Source of the DNA: Flagellimonas hymeniacidonis
GTDB lineage: Bacteria > Bacteroidota > Bacteroidia > Flavobacteriales > Flavobacteriaceae
DNA: 64,000 nucleotides
Direction: 5' to 3'
NCBI RefSeq assembly: GCF_008040165.1
Contig: NZ_VRUR01000001.1
Location: 184,150-248,149, forward strand
Made by a program: the position numbers and the translations under genes. Every line of letters starts with the position of its first letter. The stretch's first letter is position 1. The notes beneath the pieces are model-generated. The model saw nothing but the letters and a program-made list of their open reading frames with translations. It made no database searches and had not been told where the DNA came from. Below, piece by piece: positions 39,199-50,885 of this stretch.

Positions 39199-41151
39199 CT
39201 AATCAACATTATCGTGTAAAAAAGAGTTGTTGGAGCGTAATTGTAAATCATCATTACTGTCCTCACTCAATGTTGTTCTAGATACTTTTTGTTCTTGTGG
39301 AGTATCATTTAAGTCGACACCCTGTCTTTTATACGCAGGTTGCTTTTCTATCTCATCGATACTATTTCTATTGTTTTGAAACTTATAGTTGAAGTTCTTC
39401 AGCTTCTTTCTTCGTTCGTCTGCGCGATCTTTTAATAAATCGTTGATAGAACTATTGAATGGGTCCACATTGCCTGAAGCGCCATCTCCCTCACCTTTTG
39501 CTTCTACCTTTATGGTTTTCTTTTCAAAAACCAATTCATCTTCCACCAATTTAGGCTCATGGGTCTCCGCTACCGATCTAGCGCCCGTTAATTGGGTCTC
39601 CAACTCCATGTATTCTTCCAAATTGTACCGTGTTTCTCCCTCCTTTTTATATTCTAATACTGGCTTAACTTCTACATATTCGTTAACATCAATATCGTTA
39701 ACGTTGTCATCCAAGTCAAATGTAATAGTATGCTCTTTTTCTTCAGGCTCTTTAGTTTTGTTCAACGGTATATCAAATGTCAGGGCAAACTGGTCTTCTT
39801 CCGCTTTTGGAGACACTTCTTCTGGGTCTACAACCTCAATATCATTTAAAATGCTCTTAGCTTCTATAATGACAAAGTCATCCTCTATATTTTCTGGAAC
39901 CACCTCTTCATAAAACACATTAAAGTTTCTGATGTAGTTCGTTGTTGGAATAAGGTGTGCTTCTTCTACTTTAGGAGTTATTTCCTCTGCTTCCTCCATC
40001 TCCAAAGTGTGCTTTACAATAACAGGCTCTGGTTCAGACACCTGCATTTCAATCTTAACATCTTGCACAGCTGTTGCTTCCGTAGTTAATTCCTGCTCAG
40101 CAATTTGCTCATCTTCAAGCGTATAAAATACCTTCTTGGTTTCTGTATTTACAATGTCATCTTGCTGATCTACATTAAATCCTGTGGCAATTACAGTTAC
40201 AGCAATGGCATCCCCCAAATCCTCATCTTCACCAACACCCATAATAATATTGGCTCCGTGTCCTGCCTCTATCTGGATGTAATCATTGATTTCCCCAATC
40301 TCATCAATAGTGATTTCCTGTGTACCTGAAACGATAAGTAACAATACGTTTTTAGCTCCATTAATTTTATTATCGTTCAATAGTGGAGAATCCAATGCTT
40401 TCATAATGGCTTCACCAGCTCTTGCAGAACCGGAAGCAGTGGAAGATCCCATGATAGCTGTTCCACTATTGGAAAGTACGGTTTTAGCATCCCTTAGGTC
40501 AATATTTTGCGTGTAGTGATGTGTAATTACTTCTGCAATACCCCTTGCTGCAGTTGCCAACACTTCATCCGCTTTAGAGAAACCGGCTTTAAATCCTAGA
40601 TTACCGTATACCTCACGTAATTTATTATTGTTGATTACAATAAGGGAATCCACATTAGAGCGTAATTTTTCAATACCTGCCTGGGCCTGTTTGTTACGCA
40701 TGGCGCCTTCAAACTGGAATGGAATAGTAACGATTCCAACAGTAAGAATATCCATCTCCCTAGCCACTTTTGCAATGACCGGAGCTGCTCCAGTTCCGGT
40801 TCCACCACCCATGCCGGCAGTAATAAAGACCATCTTGGTTGTCTGTTCCAACATGATTTTTAAATCTTCCATGCTTTCCAAAGCGGCTTGTTCACCAACA
40901 TCTGGGTTGGCTCCAGCACCTAGACCTTCGGTTAGGGAAACGCCCAATTGAATTTTATTGGGGACGGCACTGTTTTGTAAAGCTTGTGCATCTGTATTAC
41001 AGATTACAAAGTCCACTCCGTTTATTCCGGCCAGGAACATGTGATTAATGGCATTGCTACCACCTCCACCGACTCCAATTACTTTTATTACGTTGCTTTT
41101 GTTTTTGGGAAGATCAAAAGCGATGTTGTCAAATTCAGTGCTCTTACTCAT
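39199..41151 (-). CDS. ftsZ: Cell division GTPase FtsZ
   Basis: This is a 650-residue tubulin-like GTPase. The nucleotide site is in VIGVGGGGSNAINHMF and the signature loop is GMGGGTGTGAAPVIAK (about 108-123). The T7 and C-terminal GTPase parts end near residue 320. A long acidic linker of about 300 residues follows, typical of Bacteroidota, then a conserved tail (QPAYKRQGVDLNDTP and RSNNSFLHDNVD). It forms the Z ring at midcell. It is the last gene of the dcw cluster, 31 bp after ftsA. Confidence 0.97.
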   Translation of the reverse strand: MSKSTEFDNIAFDLPKNKSNVIKVIGVGGGGSNAINHMFLAGINGVDFVICNTDAQALQNSAVPNKIQLGVSLTEGLGAGANPDVGEQAALESMEDLKIMLEQTTKMVFITAGMGGGTGTGAAPVIAKVAREMDILTVGIVTIPFQFEGAMRNKQAQAGIEKLRSNVDSLIVINNNKLREVYGNLGFKAGFSKADEVLATAARGIAEVITHHYTQNIDLRDAKTVLSNSGTAIMGSSTASGSARAGEAIMKALDSPLLNDNKINGAKNVLLLIVSGTQEITIDEIGEINDYIQIEAGHGANIIMGVGEDEDLGDAIAVTVIATGFNVDQQDDIVNTETKKVFYTLEDEQIAEQELTTEATAVQDVKIEMQVSEPEPVIVKHTLEMEEAEEITPKVEEAHLIPTTNYIRNFNVFYEEVVPENIEDDFVIIEAKSILNDIEVVDPEEVSPKAEEDQFALTFDIPLNKTKEPEEKEHTITFDLDDNVNDIDVNEYVEVKPVLEYKKEGETRYNLEEYMELETQLTGARSVAETHEPKLVEDELVFEKKTIKVEAKGEGDGASGNVDPFNSSINDLLKDRADERRKKLKNFNYKFQNNRNSIDEIEKQPAYKRQGVDLNDTPQEQKVSRTTLSEDSNDDLQLRSNNSFLHDNVD

Positions 41152-41182
41152 GACAGTTTTCTGTTACTTATTAAAGGGGTTA

Positions 41183-42511
41183 TTATTCTGCATTGTCTAA
41201 AAAGTCCTTCAACTTCTCTGACCATTTGTCAAAAATCGATTTGCGTTCTCTGGCAGACATCTTATTTGATGTACCAGTCATATGTTCCTGTCCTACCAAT
41301 ACTTCTTCTCCTTCTGCCTCAATCTCCGCCTCTTCCATTGCGTTTAGCGTCTCCGTTTCCAAGGCATTCATTAAAAGTCCTACTGCAGTGGCATACAAAG
41401 GGCTCGCAATCTCCTCATCAGAATCGCCAGCCAAATGCTCATTGGGGTATCCTATACGGGTATCCATACCAGTGATGTATTCCACTAGCTGCTTTAAGTG
41501 TTTTAACTGGCTTCCACCACCTGTTAATACAATTCCAGCTATCAGCTTTTTTTTCTGATCTTCATGGCCATAGTTTTTAATCTCCACATATACCTGCTCA
41601 ACAATCTCAACTACTCTGGCATGAATGATTTTGGATAAATTCTTTAGCGTAATTTCCTTAGGTTCCCTACCTCTTAAACCAGGAATAGATACAATTTCAT
41701 TGTCTTTGTTCTCACCTGGCCATGCAGAACCAAATTTTATCTTAAGCAGTTCAGCTTGTTTTTCAATAATGGAACAGCCCTCTTTAATGTCCTCAGTGAT
41801 TACGTTACCACCAAATGGTATTACCGAAGTATGTCTGATAATGCCATCTTTAAAAATGGCCAAATCCGTAGTTCCACCCCCTATATCGATTAAGGCAACA
41901 CCTGCTTCTTTTTCTTCTTGACTTAAAACTGCCTCAGCAGAGGCTAAAGGCTCCAAAGTGATGTTTGCTAAGTCCAATCCAGCACTTTTTATACATCTAC
42001 CAATATTTTTGATGGATGACACTTGACCAACCACAACATGAAAGTTAGCTTCCAAACGACCCCCGTACATTCCTTTTGGCTCTTTTATCTCGGGCTGACC
42101 ATCCACTCGGTATTCTTGTGGCAATACATGGATAATTTCCTCTCCTGGAAGCATTACCAATTTGTATACCTGATTACAGAGCTTTTCCAAATCATCATCG
42201 TTGATAACTTCTTCTGAATTGGGTCTTGTGATATAATCACTATGCTGAAGACTTCTGATATGCTGCCCAGCAATACCCACGACCACAGAACCAATTTTTA
42301 ATCCTGAATCTACTTCTGCTTGTTCCACTGCTTGTTGGATAGAAGAAATTGTCTGGGTGATGTTATTGACCACTCCCCTGTGCACGCCTAAACTTTTGGA
42401 CTTGCCTGTTCCTAAAATTTCAATTTTCCCATACTCATTTTCCCTACCAATAATTGCGACAATTTTGGTAGTTCCAATGTCCAATCCAACTGAATAATTA
42501 CCCTGTTCCAT
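41183..42511 (-). CDS. ftsA: Cell division protein FtsA
   Basis: This is a 442-residue actin-fold ATPase that ties FtsZ filaments to the membrane. Visible motifs are VGLDIGTTKIVAIIG (phosphate 1), GVALIDIGGGTTDLAIFKDG (phosphate 2) and AGIVLTGGGSQLKHLKQLVE (adenosine site). The C terminus carries an amphipathic helix (SIFDKWSEKLKDFL) for membrane contact. It starts 3 bp after ftsQ and precedes ftsZ, as is standard. Confidence 0.96.
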   Translation of the reverse strand: MEQGNYSVGLDIGTTKIVAIIGRENEYGKIEILGTGKSKSLGVHRGVVNNITQTISSIQQAVEQAEVDSGLKIGSVVVGIAGQHIRSLQHSDYITRPNSEEVINDDDLEKLCNQVYKLVMLPGEEIIHVLPQEYRVDGQPEIKEPKGMYGGRLEANFHVVVGQVSSIKNIGRCIKSAGLDLANITLEPLASAEAVLSQEEKEAGVALIDIGGGTTDLAIFKDGIIRHTSVIPFGGNVITEDIKEGCSIIEKQAELLKIKFGSAWPGENKDNEIVSIPGLRGREPKEITLKNLSKIIHARVVEIVEQVYVEIKNYGHEDQKKKLIAGIVLTGGGSQLKHLKQLVEYITGMDTRIGYPNEHLAGDSDEEIASPLYATAVGLLMNALETETLNAMEEAEIEAEGEEVLVGQEHMTGTSNKMSARERKSIFDKWSEKLKDFLDNAE

Positions 42512-42514
42512 AAT

Positions 42515-43234
42515 TTATATTTTGGTGCAAACCACTTGATTGTTGAATTCTAAACTTACTGTTGCATATTTTTCCAAAGAATTGTCTTTGGCCGCCTTGG
42601 CATAAAAAGCCATAAAATTTTTAAATTTTTCATTGAGGTTGTCCACGCTGCCCAAATTCACTACAAAATTTTCCAAACGAAACTTGAGTTGATACTTTCC
42701 TTCTTCCTCAATATGTATTCCTATGACATTTTTCCTAAGAAAATCGTCTTCATTAATGTAATTCAATATCGTATAGGCATCCTCAAGGCTTTTGCCTGTA
42801 ATTTTGCCCGTAATTATGGGAACTCTAGCTGAATGATGCTTGGACAAAGGCATATGCTCTCCCAAATCATCCAAATAAAATTTAGAGACTCCCTCCACTC
42901 TTCCAATCGGTTTACGCTGAACAATCTTAGATATAAGTTCTCCATTTATAGTAAGATAGACTTGGGCGTTTTTCACCATATCGTTGGATAGAATTACCTG
43001 CTCTATGGTATTCAAAACTAAATCTTCTTTAGCCCTATTTTTTACCGCGCCGTAATTTTGTATTAACAATTTATTAACTGTGGCCTCTGTAAGATATAAG
43101 TCATTGTTTCCCAAAAAATTAATGGAAATATCGCTTACTCTTTTTTTCTTGCTACGGTGGTCGGCAAACCCATAAAGTCCAATTACGGCCATGGACAACA
43201 GCGTCAATTTTATATAATTCCAGTTAACTCGCAT
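42515..43234 (-). CDS. ftsQ: Cell division protein FtsQ/DivIB
   Basis: The 239-residue bitopic protein has one N-terminal membrane helix (about 9-23) and an extracytoplasmic POTRA-like region (DISINFLGNNDLYLTEATVN and QVILSNDMVKNAQVYLTING), then a beta domain (KFYLDDLGEHMPLSKHHSAR). FtsQ links FtsA/FtsZ with FtsL and FtsI. It overlaps murC by 11 bp. Sequence similarity in this family is low, so identity rests partly on its position between murC and ftsA. Confidence 0.88.
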   Translation of the reverse strand: MRVNWNYIKLTLLSMAVIGLYGFADHRSKKKRVSDISINFLGNNDLYLTEATVNKLLIQNYGAVKNRAKEDLVLNTIEQVILSNDMVKNAQVYLTINGELISKIVQRKPIGRVEGVSKFYLDDLGEHMPLSKHHSARVPIITGKITGKSLEDAYTILNYINEDDFLRKNVIGIHIEEEGKYQLKFRLENFVVNLGSVDNLNEKFKNFMAFYAKAAKDNSLEKYATVSLEFNNQVVCTKI

Positions 43235-44576
43235 ATGCCAATTCTTTTTTTATTTTGGGTATTTCCAATCCAATATCTCCAGCTCCCATAGTTACCAAAA
43301 CTCCTGTTTTACAATGTTTTATCTCGTTTATTAGGCTCGATTTAGAAATCAATTTCTTATTTGGGTTATCAATCTTATCCAATAACCAAGCTGAAGTAAC
43401 CCCTTCCATGGGTTCTTCCCTTGCCGGATATATCTCTAAAAGCAAAACCGCATCGAATTGGGATAAGCTCTCCGCAAAGTCATCAGCAAAATCTTTCGTT
43501 CTTGAAAATAAATGGGGCTGAAAAACTGCTGTTACTTCTTTGTTGGGGTGCATTTCTGTTATAGCCTGATATACTGCTTTGATCTCTGTTGGATGGTGTG
43601 CATAATCATCAATAAAAACAAAGTCCTTTTCCTTTATTTGATATGAAAATCTTCTCTGCACTCCCTTGAATGTTCCTAATGCTTCAGCCAGACGGTGCGG
43701 CGGGGAACCAGCCTGCACCGCCATCGCAAAAGCTGCTAATCCATTAAGCAGGTTATGCCTTCCGGGTTTACTAAAACGTACTTGTTTCAATATTTCCTTA
43801 GGCGTAACCAAATCAAATATGTAGGTGCCATGTTCAATTAAGATGTTTTTAATGCAATAATCAGATTCATCCTCTATGCCATAAGTGATTCCTTGCAACG
43901 GAAGCCCATTTCGTATAAACAGCATTCCCCCTGGTTTGATTTTTTCTACAAAATCTTGAAAGGATTGCTGTAATTCTTCATTGGTTCCATAAATATCCAA
44001 ATGATCTGCATCCATGGAAGTAATGCAGGCCACATTTGGTGAAAGCTGTAAAAAGGAACGATCAAATTCATCTGCCTCTACCACGGAATAATCCGTTCCT
44101 TCCAATACAAAATTGCTATTAAAATCTTCAGAAATACCTCCCAAGAAAGCCGTCAATGGGGTACTATTTTCTTTTAGCAAATGTGCCAAAATACAGGAAG
44201 TTGTAGTTTTGCCATGTGTACCTGCTACTGCGAAACAATAGGTGTCTTTTGTGATAATACCCAATACTTCTGAGCGCTTTTTCACTTCAAAACCATTACT
44301 TCTAAAATATTGTAATTGCGAATGCGTCTCTGGAACGGCCGGGGTATACACCACCAAGGTATTTTCAATATTCCTGAAGGTCTCCGGTATCAAATCCAAA
44401 TTGTCTTGAAAATGAACTTTTATTTCATTAGCGGTGAGCTCATCTGTAATTGGGGTACTCGTTTTATCGTATCCCACTACTTCTTTTTCAATATAGCTGA
44501 AATAGCGCGCCAAAGCGGACATACCAATACCTCCGATACCGATAAAGAAAACATTATGGATGTCCTTCAAATTCAT
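43224..44576 (-). CDS. murC: UDP-N-acetylmuramate--L-alanine ligase
   Basis: The 450-residue Mur ligase has the N-terminal UDP-binding motif [19 protein letters not shown], the P-loop [17 protein letters not shown], the [14 protein letters not shown] segment and [20 protein letters not shown] (MurC-typical DDYAHHPTE). It adds L-Ala to UDP-MurNAc, the first step of stem-peptide synthesis in the cytoplasm. It overlaps murG by 4 bp and ftsQ by 11 bp. Confidence 0.97.
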   Translation of the reverse strand: MNLKDIHNVFFIGIGGIGMSALARYFSYIEKEVVGYDKTSTPITDELTANEIKVHFQDNLDLIPETFRNIENTLVVYTPAVPETHSQLQYFRSNGFEVKKRSEVLGIITKDTYCFAVAGTHGKTTTSCILAHLLKENSTPLTAFLGGISEDFNSNFVLEGTDYSVVEADEFDRSFLQLSPNVACITSMDADHLDIYGTNEELQQSFQDFVEKIKPGGMLFIRNGLPLQGITYGIEDESDYCIKNILIEHGTYIFDLVTPKEILKQVRFSKPGRHNLLNGLAAFAMAVQAGSPPHRLAEALGTFKGVQRRFSYQIKEKDFVFIDDYAHHPTEIKAVYQAITEMHPNKEVTAVFQPHLFSRTKDFADDFAESLSQFDAVLLLEIYPAREEPMEGVTSAWLLDKIDNPNKKLISKSSLINEIKHCKTGVLVTMGAGDIGLEIPKIKKELAYAS

Positions 44577-45661
44577 TTCAACAACTTTTCAATTTCATCA
44601 ACTATATGTTCCGTAGCCCTTGGCATGGCCAGTTTTTTAATATTGGCGCTCAAAATATTTTGGGTACTCTCTGAATCCATAAGACTGGTAAAGGCCATTT
44701 CAAATTCAGCATCCAATTCACTTTCTTTAAGCATAAGCGCTGCTTCTTTGGAAACCAATGCTTTTGCATTTTTGGTTTGATGGTCCTCTGCAACATTGGG
44801 AGATGGAATAAACAAGACAGGTTTTCCTACCAAACAAAGCTCTGATACCGACCCAGCCCCAGCTCTTGAGATGATAATGTCCGCAGCAGCGTAGGCGTAA
44901 TCCATCCGGTTTAAAAAGGCAAGCACCTTTACATTATCTGAGTTATGCTTTTTATACTCCTCAAAATAGAGCTTGCCGCATTGCCATATTAATTGCACTT
45001 CTTTTTCCTGAAAGAATCGAATTTCTTTTTCAACCAATTGATTTATACGTCTAGCTCCTAAACTCCCTCCAATAATTAGTATGGTTTTCTTATTGGCATC
45101 CAAATCAAAAAATTGAACAGCCTGCTCTTTACCCACCTTTAAATCCACTAAATCTGAGCGAACCGGATTGCCTGTTTTAATGATTTTTTCCTTTGGGAAA
45201 AATTGGTCCATTCCATCATAAGCAACGCAAATACGTTCTGCTTTGCTTGCCAACAACTTGTTTGTGATTCCGGCATAAGAATTTTGTTCTTGCAAAACAC
45301 AAGGAACATTGGAACTAGCTGCCATTTTTAACAATGGCCCACTTGCAAACCCCCCAGTGCCAATGGCGACATCGGGTTTAAACTGTTTTGTTATTTGTCG
45401 TGCTCTAAACAAACTACTCACTAGTTTTAATGGAAACATCAGATTTTTTAATGTCAGTTTCCGTTGCAATCCACTTATCCACAAGCCTTTTATTTTATAT
45501 CCGGCTTGCGGCACTTTTTCCATTTCCATTTTATCCTTTGCTCCAACAAACAAAAACTCAGCATCGGGATGCCTCTTTTTTAATTCGTTTGCTATGGCAA
45601 TGGCCGGATAAATATGTCCACCAGTACCTCCTCCAGAAAGTATGAACCTATAATTGCCCAC
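44573..45661 (-). CDS. murG: MurG, lipid II-forming N-acetylglucosaminyltransferase
   Basis: This is a 362-residue GT28 enzyme. It has the first Gly-rich loop [76 protein letters not shown], and the UDP-sugar site [20 protein letters not shown] followed by LFIPSPN. It adds GlcNAc to lipid I at the inner membrane face. It overlaps ftsW by 14 bp and murC by 4 bp. Confidence 0.97.
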   Translation of the reverse strand: MGNYRFILSGGGTGGHIYPAIAIANELKKRHPDAEFLFVGAKDKMEMEKVPQAGYKIKGLWISGLQRKLTLKNLMFPLKLVSSLFRARQITKQFKPDVAIGTGGFASGPLLKMAASSNVPCVLQEQNSYAGITNKLLASKAERICVAYDGMDQFFPKEKIIKTGNPVRSDLVDLKVGKEQAVQFFDLDANKKTILIIGGSLGARRINQLVEKEIRFFQEKEVQLIWQCGKLYFEEYKKHNSDNVKVLAFLNRMDYAYAAADIIISRAGAGSVSELCLVGKPVLFIPSPNVAEDHQTKNAKALVSKEAALMLKESELDAEFEMAFTSLMDSESTQNILSANIKKLAMPRATEHIVDEIEKLLK

Positions 45662-46853
45662 TTAATACTTCTAAAGGATTACTTTCATCTATGTCATAGG
45701 ATTCCTCCTCTAAATTTTCTTTTTTATTGCTTGCACTCAATACAATTCCAATCGCCATGCAGGTCATCCAAATAGATGTCCCTCCCATACTGATCAATGG
45801 TAAGGGTTGACCTGTTACGGGAAATAGTTGCACTACCACTGCCATATTTATAAATGCTTGAAAAACGATAGGCAAGCCTACTCCGATCACCAATAATTTT
45901 GAAAAAATGGTTTTGGCCGAATTTGCCACTACCACAATCCGGAACAGCAACAGCAAATAGAAAAACAACAACGCTCCTCCACCTAACAGACCATACTCCT
46001 CTATAATGATGGCAAAAATGAAATCTGACGTACTTTGCGAAAGCATATTTTTCATAACACTTTTTCCAGCGCCCTTTCCAACTACTCCACCTTCGGCGAT
46101 AGCAATTTTTGCCAGTGTCAATTGATGTAAATCATCTTTTCCTGCCTTTTCTGGGCTCCAAAAGGTTTCAATTCTAGATTTCCATGTTCCCGCTCTTTGT
46201 GGTAATATCTCTGGAGTTTTAAACAGTACAAACAAAAACATTCCAGAAAGCACTAGTCCGGTGCCTACTATCGCGAATAAATATTTGAGCGGATACCCCC
46301 CTAAAAAGCATAAAACCAATACCAGAAGACAAATAATAATCGCCGTAGAAAAGTTTTCAGGCAGAATCAACAAAACCACTAGAGTCGTGGGCAACCATAG
46401 CGGCAAAATACTTTCCTTAAATGTGATTGCCGTATCCTTGATTTTGGTCAGATATCTGGCAATCCAAATCATTAAAACTACCGAAGCCAATGTTGACGTT
46501 TGAAAATTGACTCCCACAAACGGAATTTTTATCCACCTGTTTGCTGTTACGCCTCCTATTCTGGTCTCCACGGTTAATGTATATGCCAAAAGGATTAAAA
46601 CAATGGGTAGTGCAATAATGGATAGTCCCTTAAAATAATGTGTAGGTATGCGATGAACCGCATAGATGATTCCAAAGCCCAAAAACAAAAGCACGGCATG
46701 TTTTACCAGGTGCCCAACGGTTGTACCATCATCGTTTACATAAACCAGATTGGTACTCGCGCTATACACCGGCAAAAATGAGAAAAGTGCCAACAGGGCC
46801 ACTACGCCCCATATCGCTTTATCACCTTTCAAATTTTTAAATACCGCCAACAT
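45648..46853 (-). CDS. ftsW: FtsW/RodA-family peptidoglycan glycosyltransferase
   Basis: The 401-residue SEDS protein has about ten membrane helices. Conserved parts include [40 protein letters not shown], the big extracellular loop with [20 protein letters not shown], and [20 protein letters not shown] near the end. It polymerises lipid II at the septum with its partner PBP (ftsI in this cluster). It starts 4 bp after murD. Placement in dcw supports FtsW over RodA. Confidence 0.95.
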   Translation of the reverse strand: MLAVFKNLKGDKAIWGVVALLALFSFLPVYSASTNLVYVNDDGTTVGHLVKHAVLLFLGFGIIYAVHRIPTHYFKGLSIIALPIVLILLAYTLTVETRIGGVTANRWIKIPFVGVNFQTSTLASVVLMIWIARYLTKIKDTAITFKESILPLWLPTTLVVLLILPENFSTAIIICLLVLVLCFLGGYPLKYLFAIVGTGLVLSGMFLFVLFKTPEILPQRAGTWKSRIETFWSPEKAGKDDLHQLTLAKIAIAEGGVVGKGAGKSVMKNMLSQSTSDFIFAIIIEEYGLLGGGALLFFYLLLLFRIVVVANSAKTIFSKLLVIGVGLPIVFQAFINMAVVVQLFPVTGQPLPLISMGGTSIWMTCMAIGIVLSASNKKENLEEESYDIDESNPLEVLSGQL

Positions 46854-46857
46854 TTGC

Positions 46858-48192
46858 TTATAAATTTTTTATTGCTGCTTTAAATTGATTTCCCCTATCC
46901 TCATAATTTTCAAAAAGGTCAAAACTTGCACAGGCAGGAGACAATAACACTGAGTCTCCACGTTCTGAAATTTTATAGGCGACTTTTACCGCTTCCTCCA
47001 TGGAGTATGTCTCCACCATTAATTCTATTACATTCCCAAAAGCATCCTTAAGTTTTGAATTGTCCATGCCCAAACAAATAATTGCCTTTACTTTTTCTCG
47101 TACCATTGGCATTAATTCTTTGTAATCGTTGCCTTTATCTATTCCGCCAACAATCCAAACAATTGGTTTTTTAATTCCATTCAACGCATAGTATGTTGCA
47201 TTTACATTAGTAGCCTTGGAATCGTTAATGTATTCCACATGATTAATTTTCAGGACTTTTTCCAGTCTATGCGGAACTCCTTGAAACGTTTGGATACTTT
47301 GACGAATCGTTTCCTTCCTAACATTTACCAAAAGGGCCGCAAGGCCTGCTGCCATGGTGTTCTTTACATTGTGTTGACCTTCTAGGGTCAAAGTATCTGT
47401 GCTCATTTCCAAAGTTTTATGTTCTATTTTTATTTTAATCGTTTCATTTTCCAACCAAGCTCCTTCTTCTTGTTGTTCCTTTAGTGAAAAGGGAACTAAT
47501 TTGGATTGAACTGGGTGTTTTTTCAACCACGCCGTGATGACTTCATCATCAGCATCATAAATCAGAAAGTCATTTTTATCCTGATTCATTACTATTCGAA
47601 ATTTTGATGCTATATAGTTTTCAAACTTATACTCATAGCGATCTAAATGGTCTGGAGTAATGTTGGTTAAAATTGCTACCTGTGGTTTAAAATCAACAAT
47701 GCCGTCCAATTGAAAACTGCTTATTTCCAATACATACTGCTCATAATCTTGCTCTGCAACCATTTTAGCATAGCTATCGCCAATATTCCCTGCCATTCCA
47801 GCATTTAATCCCCCATTCTTTAGCAAATGATGGGTCAACATAGTTGTTGTGGTCTTCCCATTGCTTCCTGTAATTCCTATTAGCGTTGCATCTGTATATG
47901 TTGAAGCAAACTCAATTTCAGAAATCACAGAAACTCCATTTGCCACCAATTTTTTTACCAATGGAACAGTGTCTGGAATACCTGGACTTTTCATAACTAC
48001 GTCAGCATTTAAAACCTTAGCTTCCGTATGCTCTCCTGACTCCCATTCAATCTCAAAATGTTCAAGAACTTTTTTGTAATCTTCCTTTATTTCTCCCTTG
48101 TCTGAAACAAAGACTTTAAATCCTTTTTGCTTCCCTAAAATGGCCGTGCCGACACCGCTTTCTCCTCCTCCAAGAACCACTAAGCGCTTCAT
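46858..48192 (-). CDS. murD: UDP-N-acetylmuramoylalanine--D-glutamate ligase
   Basis: The 444-residue Mur ligase starts RLVVLGGGESGVGTAILGKQ. The P-loop is GITGSNGKTTTTMLTHHLL, the central motif TNITPDHLDRYEYKFENYIA, and the substrate region INDSKATNVNATYYALNGIK with IVGGIDKGNDY (MurD-typical). It adds D-Glu to UDP-MurNAc-L-Ala. It directly follows mraY with no gap. Confidence 0.97.
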   Translation of the reverse strand: MKRLVVLGGGESGVGTAILGKQKGFKVFVSDKGEIKEDYKKVLEHFEIEWESGEHTEAKVLNADVVMKSPGIPDTVPLVKKLVANGVSVISEIEFASTYTDATLIGITGSNGKTTTTMLTHHLLKNGGLNAGMAGNIGDSYAKMVAEQDYEQYVLEISSFQLDGIVDFKPQVAILTNITPDHLDRYEYKFENYIASKFRIVMNQDKNDFLIYDADDEVITAWLKKHPVQSKLVPFSLKEQQEEGAWLENETIKIKIEHKTLEMSTDTLTLEGQHNVKNTMAAGLAALLVNVRKETIRQSIQTFQGVPHRLEKVLKINHVEYINDSKATNVNATYYALNGIKKPIVWIVGGIDKGNDYKELMPMVREKVKAIICLGMDNSKLKDAFGNVIELMVETYSMEEAVKVAYKISERGDSVLLSPACASFDLFENYEDRGNQFKAAIKNL

Positions 48193-49413
48193 TTATCTCA
48201 CTTTTAGCGTCACTATACTCACAATTGCCAACAAAATTCCAATAATCCAAAATCGGGTCACTATTTTGCTCTCGTGATATAATTTCTTTTGATAATGATG
48301 ATGCAACGGAGCCATTAGAAATATTCGTTTTCCTTCTCCATATTTTCTTTTGGTATGTTTGAAATACCCCACTTGCAGCATTACTGAAAGTGATTCTGCA
48401 AAGAAAATTCCACACAATAGCGGAATCAACAATTCCTTTCTTACGATAATAGCTATTACAGCGATAACACCCCCAATGGTTAAGCTTCCTGTGTCTCCCA
48501 TAAAAACTTGGGCAGGATATGTATTGTACCATAAAAACCCAACCAATGCTCCCACAAAAGCAGCTATAAAAATCAGTAGCTCTCCTACTCTTGGAATGTA
48601 AAATATGTCTAGGTAGTCTGAAAACTGGATGTTACCAGATACGAGTGCAAAAATCCCCAAGGTCAATACGATTATTGCTGAGGAACCCGCTGCCAATCCA
48701 TCAATTCCATCGGTAAGGTTGGCCCCATTGGACACCGCAGTAACAATTAATATCACCACAGGAATAAAAATCAACCAGGCATAATCTTCCAAACCATCTC
48801 CAGCCCATGTAATCCAATCGGCATAGTCCAGCTCATTGTTCTTAAAGAACGGCACATTGGTACGCATGGCCTTTATATCTTGTCCAAAAACCCTTTCTAC
48901 CTTAAAATTCTCTGTTATTCGGGTGGTATCTTTTTCTTTAATGGTGACTTCTGGATGGAAATAGAGCACAGCTCCTACGATAAGTCCTAAGCCCACTTGA
49001 CCCATTACCTTAAATCTTCCTTTTAATCCCTTTTTGTCTTTTTTGAAGATTTTTATATAATCATCAACGAATCCGATAATTCCCATCCATACGGTGGTGA
49101 CAATCAAAAGAATAATATAGATGTTCTTAATATCAGCAAAGAGCAACACGGGCAGTAAGGTGGACATGATGATGATCAATCCACCCATAGTGGGGGTTCC
49201 AGCTTTCTGCTGCTGTCCTGCCAACCCTAAATCACGAATACTTTCTCCTATTTGCTTTTTCTGCAAAAACAGAATAATCCGTTTACCGTAAACCATTGCA
49301 ATCAATAAGGAGAACAAGACCGCCATTCCCGCTCTAAAGGTCTGGAACTGGAACAATGATGCTCCGGGTAACTGGTATTGATTCTCTAAATATTCGAACA
49401 AGTAGTATAACAT
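48193..49413 (-). CDS. mraY: Phospho-N-acetylmuramoyl-pentapeptide transferase
   Basis: The 406-residue polytopic enzyme has about ten helices. Signatures seen are [40 protein letters not shown] (DD site), [36 protein letters not shown] and the [17 protein letters not shown] plus APLHHHYQ end (His triad). It forms lipid I on undecaprenyl phosphate. An insertion of about 60 residues around [20 protein letters not shown] is longer than in E. coli and is seen in Bacteroidota. Confidence 0.97.
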   Translation of the reverse strand: MLYYLFEYLENQYQLPGASLFQFQTFRAGMAVLFSLLIAMVYGKRIILFLQKKQIGESIRDLGLAGQQQKAGTPTMGGLIIIMSTLLPVLLFADIKNIYIILLIVTTVWMGIIGFVDDYIKIFKKDKKGLKGRFKVMGQVGLGLIVGAVLYFHPEVTIKEKDTTRITENFKVERVFGQDIKAMRTNVPFFKNNELDYADWITWAGDGLEDYAWLIFIPVVILIVTAVSNGANLTDGIDGLAAGSSAIIVLTLGIFALVSGNIQFSDYLDIFYIPRVGELLIFIAAFVGALVGFLWYNTYPAQVFMGDTGSLTIGGVIAVIAIIVRKELLIPLLCGIFFAESLSVMLQVGYFKHTKRKYGEGKRIFLMAPLHHHYQKKLYHESKIVTRFWIIGILLAIVSIVTLKVR

Positions 49414-49421
49414 GGACTACA

Positions 49422-50885
49422 TTATTTATTTAAATTGGCTAACGCCTCTTTTACTTCCTTAAAATCATCAAAATCCACACGTTCACCATTTGTTTCTTGA
49501 TAGGTTTCGTGTCCTTTTCCCGCCACTAGAATGATATCATTTGCCAATGCCAATTTGCACGCTGCCTTAATGGCCTGCTTTCTATTCTCAATGGACAATA
49601 CTTTTCTGGTATTCTGAGGTTCTACTCCTGCCTCCATTTCTTCAATAATCGTAGAAGGGGGCTCTGTTCTAGGATTATCTGATGTAAAAATGGCCTGATT
49701 GCTCATTTCTGAAGCGATATGACCCATAACCGGACGCTTAGACTTATCACGGTCACCACCACACCCCACTACGGTGATGACGTTTTCATTTCCAGTCCTC
49801 AATGCATTGATCGTAACCAACACATTTTTTAACGCATCCGGCGTATGGGCATAATCAACTATTGCTGTTATTTTGTCTTTAGATATGTAATATTGAAATC
49901 TGCCATCTACATTTTCCAATTCGCTGATAAGCTTTAAAGTCTCTATTTTTTCAAGACCCAAAATATCCGCGGTAGCATATATAGCCAGTAAATTGTACGC
50001 ATTAAAATCTCCAATTAGTTTGGACCAAAGTTCATTATCATCAATTTTCAATAGTTGTCCATCAAATTGTTTTTCCAAAATCTGCGCTCTAAAATCAGCG
50101 TAAGATTTTAAGGCGTAGGTGTACTTTTTTGCTTTGGTGTTTTGCAACATCACCAAGCCGTTCTTATCATCTATATTGCTAAGCGCAAAGGCCGTTTTAG
50201 GAAGGTTATCGAAGAGTTTTTTCTTTGTATCTCGGTATTCTGCAAAGGTTTTATGGTAATCTAAATGATCATGGGATAGGTTTGTAAAAATAGCTCCTTC
50301 AAAGTATAATCCTTCGGATCTTTTTTGATGGATACCATGTGAGCTCACCTCCATAAAACAGAACTCGATTCCCTCGGCATTCATCTTAGCAAGATGATTA
50401 TTAATGGTCAGTACATCTGGTGTGGTATGGCTTGTGCTGTATTCCTTATCATCTACCATGACCTTTATTGTGGAAATCAATCCTACTTTAAAACCTGCTT
50501 TTTTAAATAGATTGTATAGTAGTGTACTTACAGTTGTTTTCCCGTTAGTTCCTGTGATTCCAACCAGTTTCAGGTTTTTTGAAGGGTTGTCATAGTAATT
50601 AGCCGCAATTATGGCCAAAGCGCTATTACAGTCAGAAACTTTTAAATAGGTAACTCCATCTACCAATAACTCAGGAAGCTCTTCGCAAACAACAGCTTTG
50701 GCACCAAGTTCTATCGCTTTTTGAATGTACTTGTGTCCATCTGTGATTAGGCCCCTAATGGCTACAAAGACATCATCCATTTCAACTTTTCTTGAGTCAA
50801 AATGAACATGGTTCACCAACACATTGGTATCTCCACTAACCGCAGAAAGGCTTACTCCATACAATATGTCTTTTAATAACTTCAT
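49422..50885 (-). CDS. murE: UDP-MurNAc-tripeptide synthetase, meso-diaminopimelate type
   Basis: The 487-residue ligase has FDSRKVEMDDVFVAIRGLIT, the P-loop GITGTNGKTTVSTLLYNLF, SHDHLDYHKTFAEYRDTKKK, VDYAHTPDALKNVL, and the amino-acid specificity motif DNPRTEPPSTIIEEME. The DNPR sequence is the mark of enzymes that add meso-diaminopimelate, so the cell wall is predicted to be of the DAP type. It overlaps ftsI by 4 bp. Confidence 0.96.
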   Translation of the reverse strand: MKLLKDILYGVSLSAVSGDTNVLVNHVHFDSRKVEMDDVFVAIRGLITDGHKYIQKAIELGAKAVVCEELPELLVDGVTYLKVSDCNSALAIIAANYYDNPSKNLKLVGITGTNGKTTVSTLLYNLFKKAGFKVGLISTIKVMVDDKEYSTSHTTPDVLTINNHLAKMNAEGIEFCFMEVSSHGIHQKRSEGLYFEGAIFTNLSHDHLDYHKTFAEYRDTKKKLFDNLPKTAFALSNIDDKNGLVMLQNTKAKKYTYALKSYADFRAQILEKQFDGQLLKIDDNELWSKLIGDFNAYNLLAIYATADILGLEKIETLKLISELENVDGRFQYYISKDKITAIVDYAHTPDALKNVLVTINALRTGNENVITVVGCGGDRDKSKRPVMGHIASEMSNQAIFTSDNPRTEPPSTIIEEMEAGVEPQNTRKVLSIENRKQAIKAACKLALANDIILVAGKGHETYQETNGERVDFDDFKEVKEALANLNK